Positions 47,336-55,920 of a stretch of 64,000 nucleotides of DNA are shown here, piece after piece (position 1 is the first letter of the stretch; each line of letters opens with the position of its first letter). The position numbers and the translations under genes are program-made. Under the pieces are notes generated by a model. The model did not search any database. It saw nothing but the letters and a program-made list of their open reading frames with translations, and was not told the DNA's origin. The stretch is from Calamus simplicifolius (Eukaryota; Streptophyta; Magnoliopsida; Arecales; Arecaceae): assembly GCA_900491605.1 (NCBI GenBank), contig UESW01004374.1, forward strand, positions 131,989 to 195,988. The letters run 5' to 3'.

Positions 47336-48271
47336 CCGGGAGGTGTAAGACCTAGCTAACTCTATAAGGATGGAATTGCCGATCTCAAGGAGAAGATGAA
47401 CATCCTTCACCATGTTCCGTTGACCGAATGCGGCGTCGATAAGGTCCAAATCCGCAAACTCATTCATCGAGGAACCGACGCTCGGATACAATGCCGATTT
47501 CATCAGAGCAGAGAACGCCTCCTCGATAGCCGGGTTCAAACTTCCAGGCTGCACATCTGAGGGACCAGTCTGAGCAATCTTAGACTGAGAAGCCTTCAAT
47601 CTCCTGACCTCCTTCAGCAAGAGTCTGGCCTACGATTCTTCGGATAACTCTGCCAGCCTAGGCCCCAATGTTCTCGAGGCTCTAGTGGGAGAGGCTTCGG
47701 CTGGAAGGTCATCATTCTGTCCTCTTCCCTCACCCAAAGGACCTTCTTCAATCATCGGCACCTCCTCCTCCTCCGCGAACTCCACCAAAGCCTCGATCTG
47801 TTCATCAGCTCCTCTAACTCCCTCAGGAGGAAGCTCTCCAGCAGGAAACTCATCCTAAGCCTCCGTTACCTTGGCCCAACATTACCGCCCTCTAATACCT
47901 CCGAAGGAAGCCCTTCAATGATAGGCTCATCATGAACTTCTGACGGAGCTTTGTCCGGGCTATCCACTATCTCCACCACCAGAGGACAAGGGATTTCGAC
48001 AACCCTCTCTGAGTCCTCCTCCACCCTCTGCTCCCCGTCGTGACTATTACTCCCTCCTTCAACTGAGGGGACCCTCTCTTACTGCCGGCTCTCCCACATC
48101 CTCTTTCTTTGATGGTAAAGAGCGCAGACTAGCCCTGACTCTCCCGGCCTCCAGTGAGTGCTCTCCAGAAAGACGAACCTTCTTCTCAGACTTACACCTT
48201 TTGCACTACCAGCCTCTCTCGGATGCTTGCCCAACACTTTCTTTATACGGCCCTCAGCACAGATTTCTTGG

Positions 48272-48354
48272 CTGCAAGCACAGTAGGCAAACAATCAGAT
48301 CGAGATGTACTCGCTCGAACAAAATCAATAGAGGGGAGAAAGAGAGGAACTTAC
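48272..48354 (-). other. Predicted intron in the antisense accessory gene
   Basis: On the minus strand the donor is GCGAG|GTAAGTTCC and the acceptor is TGTGCTTGCAG|CCAAG. The length is 83 bp. Both ends match plant splice consensus closely. Confidence 0.65.
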
Positions 48355-49380
48355 CTCGCGGGTCAATGGGGCTAAGCCCAGCAGCAAAAAGAGCTTCTTC
48401 CGATAGCAGAACATGGGACGAGAACACTCGACCGTCAAGAAGGACCCCTAGGTCCTCCTCCTCTTGTTTAGATAAGGCTGATGCGCTTCCATATCCCTAA
48501 CAGGGTTTCCCCATACCCGTGGGAAGCCGGAACCGATGTTCCCTTCGGTGATAAAGAATCGAACCTTCCATTCCTTTATGGACGATGGTTTATCCATGAT
48601 CGTCCTGAATGACTTCCGAGGTCCGATATAGGATCACTCCGAGCTCCTCCTGAACATTAGGTGGTAACAAACACGAAACAGGGACAGAGTTGCTGTTACC
48701 TGAACCCTGTTGCACATCGAGATAAATCCGATGATACTCCGCCAGCTGTTGGGAGCCACCATTGTTGGGCAGATGTTGTAGAACCTCATGACCTCTTTCA
48801 CTAAGGGGTGAAGGGAAAGTCGGAGGCCTGCCTTCATGCTATCTTCGTAAAGAAAGATCCCACCCTCCAGCTCTTGCGAAACCCTATGTTCGGGCTCCGG
48901 CAGCCGTAAAATGACATCCGAGGGAATGCCATATTTCTGGCACATTTTTTTCAAATCTTCAGCAGCAATCTCTGAAATCATGTCGCTAGGCCTCACCATG
49001 CTGTTGGTTGAAGGAAACACCGAGCAATGCTGCAAAGGAAAAAGGGGAATGGGATCCTCCAAGAAGGGACGAAAGGGCGCTACGAAATCGAATGGCGCTG
49101 TTTCGACTTTGCTTCTCCCCGAAGGAAACCACCTCAAAGAGAAGATAAGGCGTCTTGATCGGAATGCCCGGAAACCGTCGTAGGCATCGTGAAAACCGAG
49201 ATTTACTATGTGTCACTTCCCCAACCGTTGCCCCCAGGAAGCGATGGTTCTGTCCTGTAAAGGCAAGGCGGCCGCGCAGCATTAATTAGGGCATCATTAC
49301 GTGGGCTGTCAAATCCGAACCCATTCAGATCATGCCACTCGGAGTTATACTCCCTACGCCCAAACCTACGCTTCGAACTA

Positions 49381-49394
49381 GGGAGTAGGGGGCA
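49381..49394 (+). promoter_or_regulatory. Polypurine tract of the large Tat element
   Basis: GGGAGTAGGGGGCA directly precedes the 3' LTR start TGTATTGAGG and is the expected plus-strand primer site. Confidence 0.8.
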
Positions 49395-50327
49395 TGTATT
49401 GAGGGGCAAAATCGCTGTTGCATCAATAATCGTGCAAAGGGTTAGAATCAACCCTGACTCCCGCTTGTGTGCGATACCCACTAGGGATGAGTTGGCCTCA
49501 GTGGATCGGGGCGCCTTAATCCCCTTAGCGAGCCAGGGATTCCCAAGACGTGGATCCCATCTCTCGGTCTCAGCCAAGCTATCCTTATCTCTCAGCCTCA
49601 GCCGAGCTATCCCATCTCTCGGTCTTAGCCGAGCTATCCCTGCTTCTCGGCCTCAGCCGAGCTATTCCTATCTCTCGGCCCTAGCTGAGCTATTCCTATC
49701 TCTCGGTCCTGGCCGAGCTATCCGTTATGCCTCGACCAAACTCAGGCGCTCAAGCACCTCCGCGAATCCGGCGTGGGAGAGTTTAAATTCGTAAGATTCA
49801 AACAGAAATCATGCCCGAGAGTGGCCTAGGACCCGCGAGAGTGGCCTAGAGCCATGGAGCCTACACAATCACCAAATCTCGAGGCATCAACCGGCTCTCC
49901 CAGTCATCGATCCTCTAACCATCAAGATGCGAATCTTACTGACCTCATAATAAACTGGATTCGAATCCTAACGACTTTCGGACCCACGACGCCCCCTAGG
50001 AATCAGGTGATCCTCTATAAGTAGGGCCATCTCCCGGCTCCTCAGGTATGCGTACTGGCTTACTGGCCTACCCTCCTTCTGCTTCTGCTCACCTTCTTTC
50101 CGCCATTAACGCTCTGCTCAGAGCTCTCGAAAGGCCACCCCTAGAGAGACTCTTCAGCGAGAGCTTTCTTCTCTTGTTTGTTGATTGCCGATCCTCGCTG
50201 ACTTGAGCGTCGGAGGATCTTCCGTGGAGGGCCACCTTCAATACCTCTAGCGTGAGGACTATCTTGCAGGTCCACCCAGAGGGAGCCCGATCGCATCCGA
50301 GTCGAAGAACGAATTTCAGCAGCAACA
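49395..50327 (+). repeat. 3' LTR of the large Tat element
   Basis: 933 bp, homologous over its whole length to 25681-26575, with TATA-like TCCTCTATAAGTAGGG at 50011-50026 and the CTCGG...CCGAGCTATCCC repeats at 49560-49730. It ends CAGCAACA, then ATATA (50328-50332) completes the target duplication. It lies about 610 bp upstream of the TOC159 start codon and in the same orientation. Confidence 0.92.
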
Positions 50328-50332
50328 ATATA
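50328..50332. repeat. Target-site duplication ATATA, right copy
   Basis: Identical to 25676-25680. It shows that the two LTRs belong to one insertion event despite the gap and duplication between them. Confidence 0.8.
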
Positions 50333-50936
50333 CATAAAATCTTAAAAATCTTAAAGTCTTAGTTGGTTAATATTCACCCCATTTTTTTTTTTTTGGGGTA
50401 TTTGCAAAATTTTAACTTGCATCGTACGGTAAATTTTGAGGTGATTGATGCAAAACGTATAGCAAACACAACAATAAAACTTAAATGAGCCGAGCCTCTC
50501 ATATATCTAAAGATAGTTGTGTAGTTAAAATTTCTTAATATATATTATAATTTATTTAAAAAATAAATATAATATTGATATACTTTTATGTTGTCCATTG
50601 AAATACACCAACAACAAAGCCAAGCCCTAACATAATAATTTCTAGCCCTTGAAAAATCTTGGTCCCCGACCCCATCTCGAGCAGTATATATATATATATT
50701 CGGTAGATGGAGGCTAAGCATATAAATAAAGAAAGAAAGATAAAAATTCCCACCCTGTGCAATAAAATAAAAAAACCCTCCCCTCAAAATAAATAAATAA
50801 CTCAAGGAAGGAAAACAAATAAAACCTACCTCGCAAGTCGCAATCTCTACAACCTTTCCTTTTCGGCTGGGCTTGTGCCAGCCCGCCTCTCTCTCTTCGG
50901 CTATAGAGAACCGAATCCCTTTTTATGCTTCACGCC
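50333..50936 (+). promoter_or_regulatory. TOC159 upstream region with candidate TATA box
   Basis: This 600-bp stretch is bounded on the left by the Tat LTR. A TATATATATATATA run lies at about 50686-50700, roughly 235 bp before the start codon, and is the best TATA candidate. A poly-T run is at 50380-50394. Pyrimidine-rich CTCTCTCT sequence at 50885-50896 resembles the plant 5' leader. The exact transcription start cannot be read from sequence. Confidence 0.4.
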
Positions 50937-53900
50937 ATGGACCCTGTTCTCCTTTCTACGGCACTGGGGACCCCCTCGGCGCCCATATCTCCCTCGGGCT
51001 CCCTCCCACCCATCCGCGCCTCGCTCTCCTCCAAAGAGAACGTCACCGACTCCTCCGAGGACGACGAGTTCGCCACCGCCTCCGACCCCGACGAGGGGGC
51101 CGCCGATTCCGCCATCGCCGTGTTTAAAGGCACCGCCTTGACGAGGTGGGCGTCGATGCCGGTCGCTGAGCTCTCCGCCGATGTTGACGCCGAGGGGGGC
51201 CTCAGCGATGAGGGGGAGGACGCAAATGGCACAACCTCCGCTGTCGCTGGGGTTTTCTTCCCGGATCAAAACCCTAGCTTGGTGGATAAAGGCATCGTCA
51301 GAGCTGCCGAGGGGGATGAGCGGCTACTGAAGACTAAAGGAAACCCTAAGTGGGAGGAGAGTTCTAAGGATGAGGATAACCATGTTTTACCTAACGCCCA
51401 CCTGGGAAACCCGATCAAGGATGGGGATTTTTCGGCTGAAACAACTGGTTCCTTGGGTTCGGATGAAAAAGATGAGAACCTGAAAGCTGGGTTGGAAGAT
51501 GCCTCAAGCTGTCCTATCAAAGAAGCAGCGGACTCCCAGCCGGCGGAGGCTGAGCCTGATGTTGTTGCGGTAGAGAAGGATGGAGTGGAAGAAAACCCTG
51601 AAAGGGCAGCCGAACCAGCTGTTGGGGAGGTGAAAATTAGCGTTGCTGATGTTGCCGATTCCGTGCAACATCCAGAATGCGTAAGTGAACCTCCTTCCAA
51701 GCCCCTTGAGAATGATTCATCCGAATCCAGTGTTGGTGTTGGTGGTGAAGAAAAGAAAGAGGATTTGAATGGGATCCTTGTTCCTGTGAATTCTGAGTTA
51801 GTTCAGGCTTCTGCGGAGAAGCTTGATGGCGGGAATGTTTGCTCTGATGCTGTTGCTGCTGTTGTGGAGGTCGGGAAAGATGATGTTTTGGATAAAAGCT
51901 CCGAACTTGTGGATCCTGAGGTAGCTGAGGACTCTGATGCTAAGCCTGGTGCTGAGAACGATGGTGAGTCTGCCAATCTGAGTGGTGAAATTGAGGATGA
52001 TGACAAGGTGATCGCTGAATCAGAACAAGCTGCGGGGGAATCTGAGTCCGAAACCAAAGAACCAGGGCCAGAGTTGGCTGTAGATACTGGTGATTTTATT
52101 GCAGCTGATGAGGTGGATACATTGCCATCTTCAATCGCTGAGGATTCTACCAGCAGGGAGAAAACTGGTGAAACCCTGTTGTCTATTTCTGTTTTGGAAC
52201 GAGAAGTGCGACCTAGTGCTGACGTTTCTCAAGTGGCAGATGGCAATGAATACATGGCGCAGAATGAAGCTGAAGAAGAAGAGGAGACCATGGTATCTGA
52301 TGGACTTGCAAGGGTTGCTATCCTGGAAAGCTCTGAAACTGCAAAACAGATCATAAAAGAATTGGAGGAAGGTTCTTCGAGCAGTAGTACCCATTCTGGT
52401 ATGGACAGTATAAGGGATTACTCTCGCAACATGGACGAACAGGTTGCCGCAAATACTGATGAGGAGGTGGACGCTGATGAGGAAGGTGATGGGAAGGAAA
52501 TTTTTGATTCTGCTGCCTTAGCTGCACTTCTCAAAGCAGCTACTGGTTTGGACTCCTCAGTCTCTTCTCTCAGACCTGCTCCTCCCCGTCGACCTAATAT
52601 ATTTAGTTCTTCAGAACTGGCAGTAGCAGCTGAACCTGAGAATGACATGACAGAAGAAGAGAAGAAGTTGCATGAGAAGGTTGAACTGATAAGAGTGAAG
52701 TTCCTCCGCCTTGTTCAAAGATTAGGGCATTCTCCTGATGACACGGTGGCTGCCCAAGTACTTTACCGTCTAACCCTTGAAGAGGGAATTAGACGTGGAA
52801 GGCAAACAAATCATGCCATTAGCGCTGAGAATGCTAGAAAGAAGGCTTTGCAGCTTGAAGCCCAGGGGAAAGAGGATCTTGACTTCTCTTGTAACATTCT
52901 AGTCCTTGGGAAGACTGGAGTGGGCAAGAGTGCAACCATAAATTCTATTTTTGGCAAAGAGAGGTCACAAACCAATGCATTTGAACCGGCAACAGCGTTT
53001 GTGAAGGAGATTGTTGGAACTGTTGACGGTGTTAAAATTCGTGTTATAGACACTCCAGGACTCAGAGTTAATGTTATGGACCAACCATCAAATATGAGGG
53101 TCCTTTCATCCATAAAGAAGTACACAAAGAAATGCCCACCTGATATAGTTTTGTATGTAGACCGCATGGATGCCCAGACACGGGATTATAATGATTTGCC
53201 TATGCTGAGATCCATTACTAGCATTTTGGGTTCATCCATATGGTTTAATGCTATTGTTGCTCTCACACATGCAGCTTCTGCTCCTCCAGATGGGCCTAAT
53301 GGTTATCCATTGAGCTACGAGGTGTTCATATCTCAGAGATCACATGTTGTTCAACAATTGATACGGCAAGCAGCGGGGGATATGCGCCTGATGAATCAGG
53401 TTGCTCTTGTTGAGAACCACCGATCTTGCAGAAGGAACAGGGAGGGCCAAAGGGTTCTTCCCAATGACCTAAGTTGGAGACCTCAGCTACTGCTCCTGTG
53501 TTACTCCTCAAAGATATTATCTGAAGCTCATTCTCTTTTGAATCTTCAAGATCCTTCTCCTGGAAAGCTATTTGGATTCCGATATCGTTCACCACCACTT
53601 CCTTACTTGTTGTCTTCACTCTTGCAGTCTAGAGCACACCCGAAGTTATCCACAGATCAAGGGGGTGACAATGGAGATTCTGATATTGACTTGGACGACT
53701 TGTCAGATGCTGATCAAGATGAAGAAGAAGATGAATATGATCACCTGCCACCCTTTAAACCCCTGAGGAAATCTCAGATTGCAAAGCTTACTAAGGAGCA
53801 AGAAAAGGCCTATTTTGATGAGTATGATTACCGAGTCAAGCTTCTTCAAAAGAAACAATGGAAGGAGGAGCTTCGAAGATTGAAGGAGTTGAAGAAGAGA

Positions 53901-54803
53901 GGGAAGAGCTGTCAGGATGCTTTTGGTTATGGTGAGATGGTGGAAGATTATGATCAGGATAATGCCCCTGCAGCTGTGCCAGTTCCATTGCCTGATAGAG
54001 TATTGCCAGCTTCTTTTGACTGTGATAGTCCTACATACCGATACCGGTTCCTGGAGCCAACCTCACAGCTTTTAGCTAAGCCTGTTTTGGATACGCATGG
54101 TTGGGATCATGATTGTGGCTATGATGGGGTTAGTCTTGAAGAGAGCCTAGCTGTTGCTGGAAAATTTCCTACTGCAGTATCTGTTCAGCTCACCAAGGAT
54201 AAGAAGGAGTTCAGCATCCATTTGGATTCATCAATTTCAGCCAAGCATGGGGAGAATGGTTCCACACTTGCTGGGTTTGACATCCAGACTGCTGGGAAGC
54301 AACTTGTTTACATTCTCCGTGGCGAGAGCAAATTCAAGAATTTGAAGACGAACAAGACTGCTGCAGGAATGTCTTTTACTTTCCTGGGGGAAACTGTAGC
54401 ATCTGGTGTGAAGATTGAGGATCAGCTTTCTGTGGGTAAGAGGGTGAGTCTGGTTGTGAATGCTGGTGCTATCCATTCACAAGGTGACACAGCATATGCA
54501 GCAAATCTGGAGGCACGCCTCAGGGACAAGGACTATCCAATCGGCCAAACACTTTCTAACTTGGGATTGTCACTCATGAGATGGCGTGGTGACTTGGCTT
54601 TGGGAGCAAATTTGCAGTCTCAGTTCTCAGTTGGGAGGAACTCCAAGATGGCTGTTTGTGTTGGCCTGAACAACAAGCTGAGTGGGCAGATCACTGTCAG
54701 GACTGCCACCTCAGAACAACTTCAGATTGCAGTACTAGGCATCCTTCCAATTGCTGTCTATATTCTTAGGAGTCTGCGGCGTGGTGACTCAGATGCTTAT
54801 TAG
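50937..54803 (+). CDS. TOC159: Translocase of chloroplast 159 (TOC159), chloroplast outer-envelope preprotein receptor GTPase
   Basis: One open frame of 1,288 codons without introns. TOC159 receives nuclear-encoded preproteins, especially photosynthetic ones, at the chloroplast outer envelope and works with TOC33/34 and the TOC75 channel. Residues 1 to about 640 form the long acidic, repeat-poor A domain. The G domain follows with P-loop GKTGVGKS at 658-665, DTPG at 705-708 and the TOC-type THAA at 777-780 in place of NKXD. An acidic linker (DIDLDDLSDADQDEEEDEYD, about 910-930) leads into the M membrane-anchor domain, which runs to the C-terminus (ILRSLRRGDSDAY). The ATG at 50937 (GCCATGGA) has better context than the in-frame ATG at 50925. 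The length is within the range of the family, shorter than the roughly 1,500 residues of Arabidopsis TOC159 because of the A domain. All motifs are intact, so it is probably functional. Confidence 0.96.
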   Translation: MDPVLLSTALGTPSAPISPSGSLPPIRASLSSKENVTDSSEDDEFATASDPDEGAADSAIAVFKGTALTRWASMPVAELSADVDAEGGLSDEGEDANGTTSAVAGVFFPDQNPSLVDKGIVRAAEGDERLLKTKGNPKWEESSKDEDNHVLPNAHLGNPIKDGDFSAETTGSLGSDEKDENLKAGLEDASSCPIKEAADSQPAEAEPDVVAVEKDGVEENPERAAEPAVGEVKISVADVADSVQHPECVSEPPSKPLENDSSESSVGVGGEEKKEDLNGILVPVNSELVQASAEKLDGGNVCSDAVAAVVEVGKDDVLDKSSELVDPEVAEDSDAKPGAENDGESANLSGEIEDDDKVIAESEQAAGESESETKEPGPELAVDTGDFIAADEVDTLPSSIAEDSTSREKTGETLLSISVLEREVRPSADVSQVADGNEYMAQNEAEEEEETMVSDGLARVAILESSETAKQIIKELEEGSSSSSTHSGMDSIRDYSRNMDEQVAANTDEEVDADEEGDGKEIFDSAALAALLKAATGLDSSVSSLRPAPPRRPNIFSSSELAVAAEPENDMTEEEKKLHEKVELIRVKFLRLVQRLGHSPDDTVAAQVLYRLTLEEGIRRGRQTNHAISAENARKKALQLEAQGKEDLDFSCNILVLGKTGVGKSATINSIFGKERSQTNAFEPATAFVKEIVGTVDGVKIRVIDTPGLRVNVMDQPSNMRVLSSIKKYTKKCPPDIVLYVDRMDAQTRDYNDLPMLRSITSILGSSIWFNAIVALTHAASAPPDGPNGYPLSYEVFISQRSHVVQQLIRQAAGDMRLMNQVALVENHRSCRRNREGQRVLPNDLSWRPQLLLLCYSSKILSEAHSLLNLQDPSPGKLFGFRYRSPPLPYLLSSLLQSRAHPKLSTDQGGDNGDSDIDLDDLSDADQDEEEDEYDHLPPFKPLRKSQIAKLTKEQEKAYFDEYDYRVKLLQKKQWKEELRRLKELKKRGKSCQDAFGYGEMVEDYDQDNAPAAVPVPLPDRVLPASFDCDSPTYRYRFLEPTSQLLAKPVLDTHGWDHDCGYDGVSLEESLAVAGKFPTAVSVQLTKDKKEFSIHLDSSISAKHGENGSTLAGFDIQTAGKQLVYILRGESKFKNLKTNKTAAGMSFTFLGETVASGVKIEDQLSVGKRVSLVVNAGAIHSQGDTAYAANLEARLRDKDYPIGQTLSNLGLSLMRWRGDLALGANLQSQFSVGRNSKMAVCVGLNNKLSGQITVRTATSEQLQIAVLGILPIAVYILRSLRRGDSDAY

Positions 54804-55012
54804 TTAGGTCAAGAGAGTAAAACTCTTGCAGTCATTTTTGATGTTTTTTTCTATTATATCTGGAATAATTATTTACTTCAGTATTTCAGTTATGTAGCTT
54901 TTGCTGTTAGTTCTTTAATTCATAGCTTCTAAGGATGAAGAAAGTCTATTGGATTCTTGAGTTGGGAATAGAGCAATGGGCATTGATGTCTTATGAGATT
55001 TGGATTGTATGT
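54804..55012 (+). other. TOC159 3' untranslated region (probable)
   Basis: AT-rich sequence following the TAG stop, with TTTTGATGTTTTTTTCT and GGAATAATTATTT elements that could act in 3' end formation. It ends at the 3' terminus of an RTE-type LINE. The cleavage site is not determined. Confidence 0.4.
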
Positions 55013-55920
55013 TGTACAACTCAACTCAACTCTTCTAAGCCTTTCCCAACTACATGGGGTCGGCTACATAAATCTGCTTCCTCCACTTTGCTCTATTCAA
55101 GACTAAGTTGACATTTAAATTATAAATAGTTATATCTTTTTTAATTATTTCTGTCCATGTTAGTTTAGGTCTACCTCTATCCTTACCATGAATTCTTAAA
55201 AGATCACTCTTTCTAACTGGAGCATCTAAAGGTTTACGTTGTATATGTCCAAACCACCGTAATCGATTTTCTCTCATTTTATCTTCATTAAGGTTACTCC
55301 TATCATTTCTCTTATATGTTTATTTTTAATTCTGTCTTTTAAAATTTTACCACATATCTATCTTAGCATACACATTTCTGTTATACTTAATTTATTCACA
55401 TGTTATTTCAATATTGCCCAATACTCTATTTCATATAGCATAGCTGGCCTAATAGTAGTTTTATAGAATTTTTCTTTCAATTTTAATAGGATGCAAGCAC
55501 TCCAATTAATCCATCCTGCTTTAACTCTATGATTCACATCTTCACCTATTTCACCTTCTTTCTGGATAATTGATTCCAAATATCTAAATTTTTTACTCCT
55601 TGATATCTCTTGGCTTGCAATCTTTATTGTTTCTTCATTTATATTTTTACTCCCACTAAAATTACATTTCATATATTCAGTTTTAGTTCTACTAATCTTA
55701 AAACCTTTAGATTCTAAAGCCTCTCTCCATATCTCTAGCTTAGCATTTATTCCAGATTTAGTTTCATCACTATATCATCTGCAAATAACATACACCATAA
55801 GATATCATTTTGAATATATTAGGTTAATTCATCCATAACTAATACAAAAAGATACGGACTTAAGGCAGATCCTTGATGTAAATCTACAGTAATTTGTGTG
55901 TTGCAAAACTATTTTTTTAT
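55013..55920 (-). mobile_element. RTE-type LINE, 5'-truncated, minus strand
   Basis: The plus-strand text CCCAACTACATGGGGTCGGC near 55048 is the well-known 3' end of plant RTE elements. The minus strand encodes RT motifs LHQGSALSPYLFVLVMDEL (about 55830-55885) and LFADDIVMKL (catalytic FADD at 55774-55785). KKFRYLESIIQKEGEIGEDV and the C-terminal RLRWFGHIQRKPLDAPVRK, GRPKLTWTEII and ADPM follow. Several frameshifts and stops are present. The endonuclease and first half of RT are missing, as is normal for 5'-truncated LINE copies. It lies about 210 bp behind TOC159 in opposite orientation. Confidence 0.88.

Larger units (their letters stand above)
46047..49137 (-). pseudogene. Antisense accessory gene of the Tat element (putative gypsy transposon protein, coiled coil), multi-exon, frameshifted
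   Basis: The strand opposite to gag-pol carries a gene-like unit. The first exon (ATG at 49137, open to 48634) has EHRVSQELEGGIFLYEDSMK and AGLRLSLHPLVKEVMRFYNI then CPTMVAPNSWRSIIGFISMC, which fits the plant 'putative gypsy type transposon' domain (PF04195-like). Middle exons (47620-47297, 47162-46842, 46878-46618) are Glu/Lys/Arg-rich coiled coils. The last exon ends in an acidic tail (SDVDLDDILGSSEAAAPEG) with a stop at 46047. Three splice-like introns fit between them. Frameshifts near 48634, 48440 and 46870 show decay. Antisense extra ORFs between pol and the 3' LTR are known from Tat-lineage elements; the function is unknown. Confidence 0.75.
25681..50327 (+). mobile_element. Large Tat-type Ty3/gypsy element with both LTRs and target duplication; carries a nested chromovirus and assembly gap
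   Basis: The LTRs (25681-26575 and 49395-50327) start TGTTGAGGGG / TGTATTGAGGGG and both end CAGCAACA. They are flanked by identical ATATA at 25676-25680 and 50328-50332. Inside are gag, protease, RT, two RNase H domains, integrase, a 54-bp array, an antisense accessory gene, a nested minus-strand chromovirus and a 996-N gap. The apparent 24.6 kb is inflated. Removing the chromovirus, the gap and one of two 3.9-kb copies leaves about 14.5 kb, a normal Tat size. Confidence 0.92.

Noticed and set aside
25681..50327. A giant Ogre-like 24.6-kb element
   Set aside because: The size is explained by a nested chromovirus, a gap and a duplicated flank; without these the element is about 14.5 kb.
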